Of a DNA stretch of 64,000 nucleotides, positions 59,801 through 64,000 are shown in pieces. The stretch lies in contig JBGAQX010000024.1 of the NCBI GenBank assembly GCA_044220545.1, forward strand, positions 1 to 64,000. Direction: 5' to 3'. Made by a program: the position numbers and the translations under genes. The notes under the pieces were generated by a model. The model did not search any database, was not told the origin of the DNA, and was given only the letters and a program-made list of their open reading frames with translations. Source of the stretch: Fen-999 sp044220545. GTDB taxonomy: Bacteria; Pseudomonadota; Gammaproteobacteria; Burkholderiales; Rhodocyclaceae. How positions within the stretch are numbered: the first letter of the stretch is position 1; each line of letters starts with the position of its first letter.

Positions 59801-60839
59801 GATCGATGCGCGCGCCGTCGCCCATCAGCAGCGCCAGATGTCTGGCTTCCAGCGCGTAGCCGTCGGCGAGGCGTCGGGCGGCCAGGCGCCCTTCCACGTG
59901 GCTCGTTTCGAGCATGGGCAGCTCCGGCGCCAGGCGCACGGCCACGTCAGCGAGACGCACGTCGGCGGTTACATCGGTCAGCTCCCGGCTGGCAAAACTC
60001 AGCCACAGCCGTAGGCCGCCGCTGCCGCGCGGCAGGTCGACCGGGTAGTCGAACCAGGCCCGCCAGCCGGCCAGATCGGCATAGTCGAGCTCCGCGTAGG
60101 CGTCGCCCTTCCAGGCTGCCAGCGCATCGAGGTCGCGGCCCCGAAAGTCGCCACGAATATCCAGCCGGGCGGTCAATTCACGGGGCGGTTCCGCCGTCAG
60201 GCCGAAGCGGTGATGGCTGCCGCTGTTGCGCAAGTCGAAGTTGAGCCGTGCCAGCACCAGGGGCGGTGCCTGGCGCAGATCGTCGTGCCATGAAACGGTC
60301 GCGTTGCGAATGACGACGCGGTCTTGAGCCAGCAGCCAGTCGGAAAGATCGTCGTCCGGCTCGTCGTCCGCCTTGATCTCCAGGCCGGCGACAAACAGCC
60401 GGCCCTGGGCGTCGCGCCGCAGGTTCAGGCTGGGCGCGTTGATCTCCAGCCGGGCAAAGCGCGGTTGAAAACGCCAGAGCGTGGCCCAGGCCAGGTCGGC
60501 CTCCACCTCGTCGAAAGCCAGTGCCGGACGCCCTTGCGTGTCGTGGATCGCCAGGCCGTGGATGCGCAGATTCGGCCAATAGCCCCGCCAACTGGCATCG
60601 ATGGCGCGAATACTGACCGGCAGGGTGAGGGCCTGGGAAAGCGCCCGCTCGATGTCGCCGCGATAGTGGTCGATGCCCGGCAGCACGACGTGCCGCAGCG
60701 CGAGCACCAGCACGCCGACCGCGAAATAGGCCACCACGGCCACCCACGCCAGCGCACGCAGCAAGCGGCGCGGCCAGGCGGCGGAAAACAGGATACGGAA
60801 CGAGGCGCCGGGGCGGGAGGTTGGCAATGGGGAGTGCAT
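56883..60839 (-). CDS. yhdP: YhdP-like AsmA-family protein
   Basis: 1318-aa protein with an N-terminal membrane helix (RALAWVAVVAYFAVGVLVLAL) and a long periplasmic beta-rich body ending in the AsmA-like C-terminal region. YhdP/TamB-type proteins carry phospholipid toward the outer membrane. ATG 60839; the extension to 61097 overlaps glnE and is a shadow. A Gly/Asn repeat region lies near residues 931-951, coded by 9-base repeats. Confidence 0.88.
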   Translation of the reverse strand: MHSPLPTSRPGASFRILFSAAWPRRLLRALAWVAVVAYFAVGVLVLALRHVVLPGIDHYRGDIERALSQALTLPVSIRAIDASWRGYWPNLRIHGLAIHDTQGRPALAFDEVEADLAWATLWRFQPRFARLEINAPSLNLRRDAQGRLFVAGLEIKADDEPDDDLSDWLLAQDRVVIRNATVSWHDDLRQAPPLVLARLNFDLRNSGSHHRFGLTAEPPRELTARLDIRGDFRGRDLDALAAWKGDAYAELDYADLAGWRAWFDYPVDLPRGSGGLRLWLSFASRELTDVTADVRLADVAVRLAPELPMLETSHVEGRLAARRLADGYALEARHLALLMGDGARIDPTDLTFKWHPASGTRLARGDTTANGLDLGALAALARHLPLDAGLRDKLVAYGPQGRVSDLRLAWTGEPEKVATYSLKARFQKLGLRPQGAVPGFSGLSGSVEGNEKGGTLELASRDASLELPGVFADPSLPLTALDAVGDWKVEGGTVAVQLRKATFHNADAAGEASGHYRTLATGPGEIDLSARLTRASGAAVWRYMPLVVNQDTRDWLRASIVGGAAAATLRLKGDLDRFPYRDGSGIFEIKGPFQGAGLRYATGWPGFEDVAGDLEFVGARMVIRARRAKLWGVQITDTKAEIADLDKAELVVTGTATGPTTDFLRFVEASPVGERIDHVTQDMVASGNGELRLRLDLPLYRMIDSRVDGRFRLAGNGLVFDADLPPLADINGELHFTGDVLEARKVRAAMLGAPMTLDVATEDGRVAIRAAGSMSVRALRQRYGHPLFEHLSGGAPWTGTIRVKKRSAEVRIESTLQGISSSLPEPFNKTTADSLPLVFERKPPPELPQPPKGRRPGSERTPAGERDQLSASLGDVLRFQLVRRHDEGKAVVERGLIAVGRPDARPPDQGVLLAVKAARIDTDFWRGLVKAGNGNGNGRNGDNGGNGGNGGKADPLPLDRLDLRADEFVAMGRSINALQLAGNLDNGLWKIDLKSREATGKLEWNGQGAGQLTARLARLDLPENTDAGTAEPVADSAEPMPALDLAIEHFLLHGRDLGELRLKAENIDGVWNARFDAKNPDGSLDGTGRWKPRTATASSETGIDFRLSTKSVEKMLARLGHPGAVRRGTASLEGGLGWAGPPTTLDYGSLKGQLKLEAANGQFNKLEPGVGRLLGIVSLQSLPRRISLDFRDIFSEGFAFDSLKGSFAVTHGVMETRDLQIQGPAAKVLMNGSVDLARETQDLKVRVQPSVSETVATGVLLVNPAVGAAAWVMNKVFGNPLDKAFAFDYAVKGSWIEPTVEKLAVQGPSVEQKAEPAP
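57988..58043. repeat. 9-base tandem repeats inside yhdP
   Basis: Copies of ccgccattg (plus strand) run from 57988; three exact copies are followed by diverged ones. They encode a flexible N-G-G linker. Repeat number could vary between strains. Confidence 0.7.
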
Positions 60840-60891
60840 GGGCCCGAGCGGGCTTAAAATGGCCGACTGATAACGAGCCGATTGTAAACCA

Positions 60892-63579
60892 ATGCCCCAC
60901 GCCACCTCCGCCGCCGCCGTGGAACAAGCCTGCCGGTTCTCGCGCCACCTCCAGCGACAGTTGCAGGCCCGCCCGGGCCTGACGACGGAAACCGCCGCCA
61001 GCCTGGACACACCGCTCGGCCGCGCGGAACTGGAAGGCTGGCTGGCCGAGGAACCCCTCACCGAAGACAACCTCAAGGCGGCGCTGCGCCGCCTCAAGCA
61101 GCGCGCCTATGCGCGCATCTGCGCCCGCGACCTGGCTTGCCAGTCGCCGCTGGCCGAAATCACCGAGGCGATGACCCTGATCGCTGAAACGGCGGTGGGC
61201 GCCGCGCTTCGGGTACTGGAGGAGAGTCTGGCCGGCCGCTATGGCATGCCGAGAAATGCCCGGGGCGAGCCTCAGCGTCTGATCGTCATCGGCATGGGCA
61301 AGCTGGGCGGCCGCGAGTTGAACGTCTCTTCCGACATCGACCTGATCTTCGTCTACCCGGAGGATGGCGATACCGATGGTGGCCGGGCGATCTCCAATTT
61401 CGAGTTCTTCTCCCGACTGGGCAAACAACTGATCGCCGCCATCGCAGAGGTGACGGGCGACGGCCAGGTGTTCCGCGTGGACATGCGCCTGCGGCCCAAT
61501 GGCGATTCCGGCCCGCTGGCTTGTTCGTTCCAGATGCTGGAGAACTACTTCATCACCCAGGGGCGCGAGTGGGAGCGCTATGCCTGGATCAAGGCGCGGC
61601 CGCTGACAGGCGACCGCCTCGATGACCTGGAAGCCATCCGTCGCCCGTTCGTGTTCCGCAAGTATCTCGATTTCGGCACCATCAACGCGATGCGCGAACT
61701 CCACGCGCAGATTCGCCGCGAAGTGGCGAAGAAGGACATGGCCGACAACGTCAAGCTCGGCCCGGGCGGTATCCGGGAGATCGAGTTCATCGCCCAGGTG
61801 TTCCAGTTGATCCGCGGCGGCCGGGACCGCGTTTTGCAGATCAAACCGACCACCCAGGTGCTGCGACTGCTGGTCGACCGGGGGCAGCTCGGCCTCGACG
61901 CCGTGGTTGAACTGACCACGGCCTACGACTTTCTGCGCCGCCTCGAACACCGCTTGCAGTATCTCGACGACGCCCAGACGCACAGCCTGCCGACCCAGCC
62001 CGAGGACAGGGAACTAATCGCCCGGGCAATGGGCTTCGCCTCCTTCGCGGCGTTGGCGATGGAGCTCGACGACCATCGGCAGAATGTCTCCCGCCATTTC
62101 GAAGCGGTGTTCGCCGACCCCAACGAGCGCAACCACGCCCTCGACGGCGTCTGGCAGGGGCCGGACCGTGCCGATCAGGCGGACGAGCTGACCCGGCTGG
62201 GCTTTCGCGATGCCCCGGCCGCCCGGGCCCGGCTGACCGGCATTCGCGCCGGCAGCCGCTACCAGCAACTCTCGGAGGTCGCCCGCGGCCGCTTCGATGC
62301 CCTGGTGCCCCGCCTGATCGAGGCCGCCGCCGCCCTGCCCAACGCCGACGCGGCGCTGTCACGGGGTCTGGACCTGCTGGAGGCGGTGTCGCGCCGCGCC
62401 GCCTACCTGGCCCTGCTGCAACAGTATCCGCAGGCCTTGCAATGGGTGGCGAAGATCGTCGGCAGTTCGAGCTGGGCGGCGACTTACCTGAATCGGCATC
62501 CGGTGCTGCTCGACGAATTGCTCGACGCCCGCCTGCTCGACGCGACGCCCGACTGGCCGGCGTTTCGCGGCCAGTTGGCGCAGGTACTGGACGACGCGGA
62601 ACCGGACACCGAACGGCAGATGGATCTGCTGCGCGAAGCGCATCACGCCCAGGTGTTCCGCCTCCTGACGCAGGATCTGTCGGGTGTGCTGACCATCGAA
62701 CGCCTGGCCGACCACCTTTCGGAACTGGCCGACATCATGGTCGATCTGGCCCTGATCCTTGCCTGGCGCAAGCTGCTGAAGCGCCACGTGGAAACGCCGC
62801 GCTTCGCCGTGATCAGCTATGGCAAGCTGGGCGGCAAGGAACTGGGCTACGCGTCCGACCTCGACCTGGTTTTCCTGTTCGACGACCCGGCGCCAGAAGC
62901 GGGCGAGATCTACTCACGGCTGGGTACCCGCCTGAACACCTGGTTGTCGGCGCAAACCTCGGCCGGCCAGTTGTTCGAGACCGACCTGCGCCTGCGCCCC
63001 AACGGCGACTCCGGCCTGGTGGTCAGCTCGATGGCGGCCTTCCGCCAGTATCAGCTCGAATCGGCCTGGCTCTGGGAGCATCAGGCGCTGACCCGCGCGC
63101 GCTTCACCGCCGGCGATCCCGCCGTCGGCGCCGCTTTCGAACGCATCCGGTGCGAGGTGCTCTGCCAGAAGCGCGACCTCGCCAAGCTGCGCGAGGAAAT
63201 CATGGCGATGCGCAAGAAGATGCTGGATGCGCACGCGACGACGATGGACGAACGCGACACAGTCTTCAACCTCAAGCACGACGCGGGCGGCCTGATCGAC
63301 GTCGAGTTCGTCGTGCAATACCTCGTGCTCGGTTACTCTTGGCAGTACCGCGAGCTCACCGGAAACAAGGGCAACATCGCGCTGCTGGCGATGGCTGCGC
63401 AGCGCGGCCTGATCCCCGTCGACCTTGCCGACGCCGTGCGCGACGCCTATCGCGACTACCGCCGCATGCAGCACGTGGCGCGCCTCAACGACCAGACCAG
63501 CCGCATCGCCAAGGCGGACGTGGCCGAACGCGTCGTCGTCGTCCGCCGCCTCTGGAAAACCGTCTTCAATCCCGACTAA
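60892..63579 (+). CDS. glnE: Bifunctional glutamine synthetase adenylyltransferase/deadenylase
   Basis: 895-aa GlnE. It has two nucleotidyltransferase domains: the first near GMGKLGGRELNVSSDIDL (about 134-151, deadenylase) and the second near SYGKLGGKELGYASDLDL (about 642-659, adenylylase). It adds or removes AMP on glutamine synthetase. ATG 60892, divergent from yhdP with a 52-base gap that must hold both promoters. Slightly shorter than E. coli GlnE. Confidence 0.95.
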   Translation: MPHATSAAAVEQACRFSRHLQRQLQARPGLTTETAASLDTPLGRAELEGWLAEEPLTEDNLKAALRRLKQRAYARICARDLACQSPLAEITEAMTLIAETAVGAALRVLEESLAGRYGMPRNARGEPQRLIVIGMGKLGGRELNVSSDIDLIFVYPEDGDTDGGRAISNFEFFSRLGKQLIAAIAEVTGDGQVFRVDMRLRPNGDSGPLACSFQMLENYFITQGREWERYAWIKARPLTGDRLDDLEAIRRPFVFRKYLDFGTINAMRELHAQIRREVAKKDMADNVKLGPGGIREIEFIAQVFQLIRGGRDRVLQIKPTTQVLRLLVDRGQLGLDAVVELTTAYDFLRRLEHRLQYLDDAQTHSLPTQPEDRELIARAMGFASFAALAMELDDHRQNVSRHFEAVFADPNERNHALDGVWQGPDRADQADELTRLGFRDAPAARARLTGIRAGSRYQQLSEVARGRFDALVPRLIEAAAALPNADAALSRGLDLLEAVSRRAAYLALLQQYPQALQWVAKIVGSSSWAATYLNRHPVLLDELLDARLLDATPDWPAFRGQLAQVLDDAEPDTERQMDLLREAHHAQVFRLLTQDLSGVLTIERLADHLSELADIMVDLALILAWRKLLKRHVETPRFAVISYGKLGGKELGYASDLDLVFLFDDPAPEAGEIYSRLGTRLNTWLSAQTSAGQLFETDLRLRPNGDSGLVVSSMAAFRQYQLESAWLWEHQALTRARFTAGDPAVGAAFERIRCEVLCQKRDLAKLREEIMAMRKKMLDAHATTMDERDTVFNLKHDAGGLIDVEFVVQYLVLGYSWQYRELTGNKGNIALLAMAAQRGLIPVDLADAVRDAYRDYRRMQHVARLNDQTSRIAKADVAERVVVVRRLWKTVFNPD

Positions 63580-63594
63580 AACAAGGAAACGACC

Positions 63595-64000
63595 ATGCCC
63601 GTCAACCTGAACCCGCCTGTCGCCGCCGATCTGCACCCGGTCGCGGGCGTGCGGCTCGGCGTCACCGAAGCCAGTATCCGCAAGGCCAACCGGCGCGACC
63701 TGACGCTGATCGAACTCGCGCCCGGCAGCCGGGCGGCCGGCGTGTTTACGCAGAATCGCTTCTGCGCGGCGCCGGTGCAAGTCTGCAAGCAGCACCTGGC
63801 CACGGGTGACATCCGCGCCCTGGTCATCAATACCGGCATCGCCAACGCCGGCACCGGCGAGGCCGGCCTGCACGCGGCGCAACTGACCTGCCAGGCTGCG
63901 GCGCGCATCCTCGACATCCGGGCCGATCAGGTGTTGCCCTTTTCCACCGGCGTGATCATGGAACCGCTGCCGGTCGAGCGCCTCCAGGCCGGTCTGCCGG
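63595..64000 (+). CDS. argJ: Arginine biosynthesis bifunctional protein ArgJ, start only
   Basis: Start ATG 63595 with ribosome site aaggaaac. The first 135 residues fit ArgJ (glutamate N-acetyltransferase/ornithine acetyltransferase): HPVAGVRLGVTEASIRK, GVFTQNRFCAAPVQV, ALVINTGIANAGTGEAG. The sequence ends at the window edge, before the autocleavage site, so the gene is partial. Confidence 0.93.
   Translation, partial: MPVNLNPPVAADLHPVAGVRLGVTEASIRKANRRDLTLIELAPGSRAAGVFTQNRFCAAPVQVCKQHLATGDIRALVINTGIANAGTGEAGLHAAQLTCQAAARILDIRADQVLPFSTGVIMEPLPVERLQAGLP

Noticed and set aside
56922..60014. 1030-residue plus-strand frame opposite yhdP
   Set aside because: Antisense shadow; yhdP has membrane helix and AsmA homology.

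Overview
The window reads as a high-GC chromosome segment of a betaproteobacterium, probably Rhodocyclales or a relative. This is inferred from base composition, tight ATGA-type gene overlaps and gene content (glnE, argJ, aroG, tldD, yhdP, a DUF6394 protein), not from a marker gene. No rRNA, tRNA, CRISPR array or insertion sequence was found.

Layout. 24-4379 (+): chromate-resistance operon chrB-chrA-rhodanese-ChrB C-domain protein-MFS transporter; the last gene carries a 7-bp tandem duplication that changes its C-terminus. 4433-4789: small secreted protein built of 23-residue repeats. 4922-8396 (-): compact operon of a diguanylate cyclase, a DUF6394 membrane protein and a two-RCK potassium channel. 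8494-14604: small protein, LysR regulator, metallo-beta-lactamase-fold protein, iron alcohol dehydrogenase and a hybrid sensor kinase broken by a one-base frameshift. 14637-16179: first HipBA-like module with a repeated operator. 16285-19994 (-): hypothetical protein, sterol-desaturase-like protein, TlpA thioredoxin, exported protein, methyltransferase and DsrE protein. 20106: ArsR-rhodanese fusion regulator.

20764-41393 (-) is the heart of the window: two membrane-complex operons. One encodes six subunits that look like hydrogenase-4/complex I (HyfB, C, E, F, G, I homologues), but the large subunit lacks the nickel-ligand cysteines; this matches the class called energy-converting hydrogenase-related (Ehr) complexes. 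The other encodes DabA and DabB (inorganic-carbon accumulation), three further antiporter-type subunits and a SulP/STAS anion transporter with an unusual coiled-coil insertion. A rhodanese gene and a lower-GC RelE/XRE toxin-antitoxin pair lie between them. Together they hold six antiporter-type subunits, suggesting a lithotrophic or autotrophic lifestyle that couples ion gradients to carbon uptake and to an unknown redox partner.

41614-53468: small membrane protein, cobalamin adenosyltransferase, AAA/DUF4143 ATPase behind a 19-bp palindrome, a short LTA-synthase-like fragment, HicAB, an OmpR/EnvZ-type two-component system, exported proteins including a DUF2202 ferritin-like protein and a Gly/Met-rich protein, a c-type cytochrome/cytochrome b561 operon ending in a QseBC-type two-component system and preceded by four evenly spaced TTAA hexamers, and a second HipBA module. 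53489-64000: housekeeping genes aroG, tldD, a nitrilase-family hydrolase, yhdP, glnE and the start of argJ.
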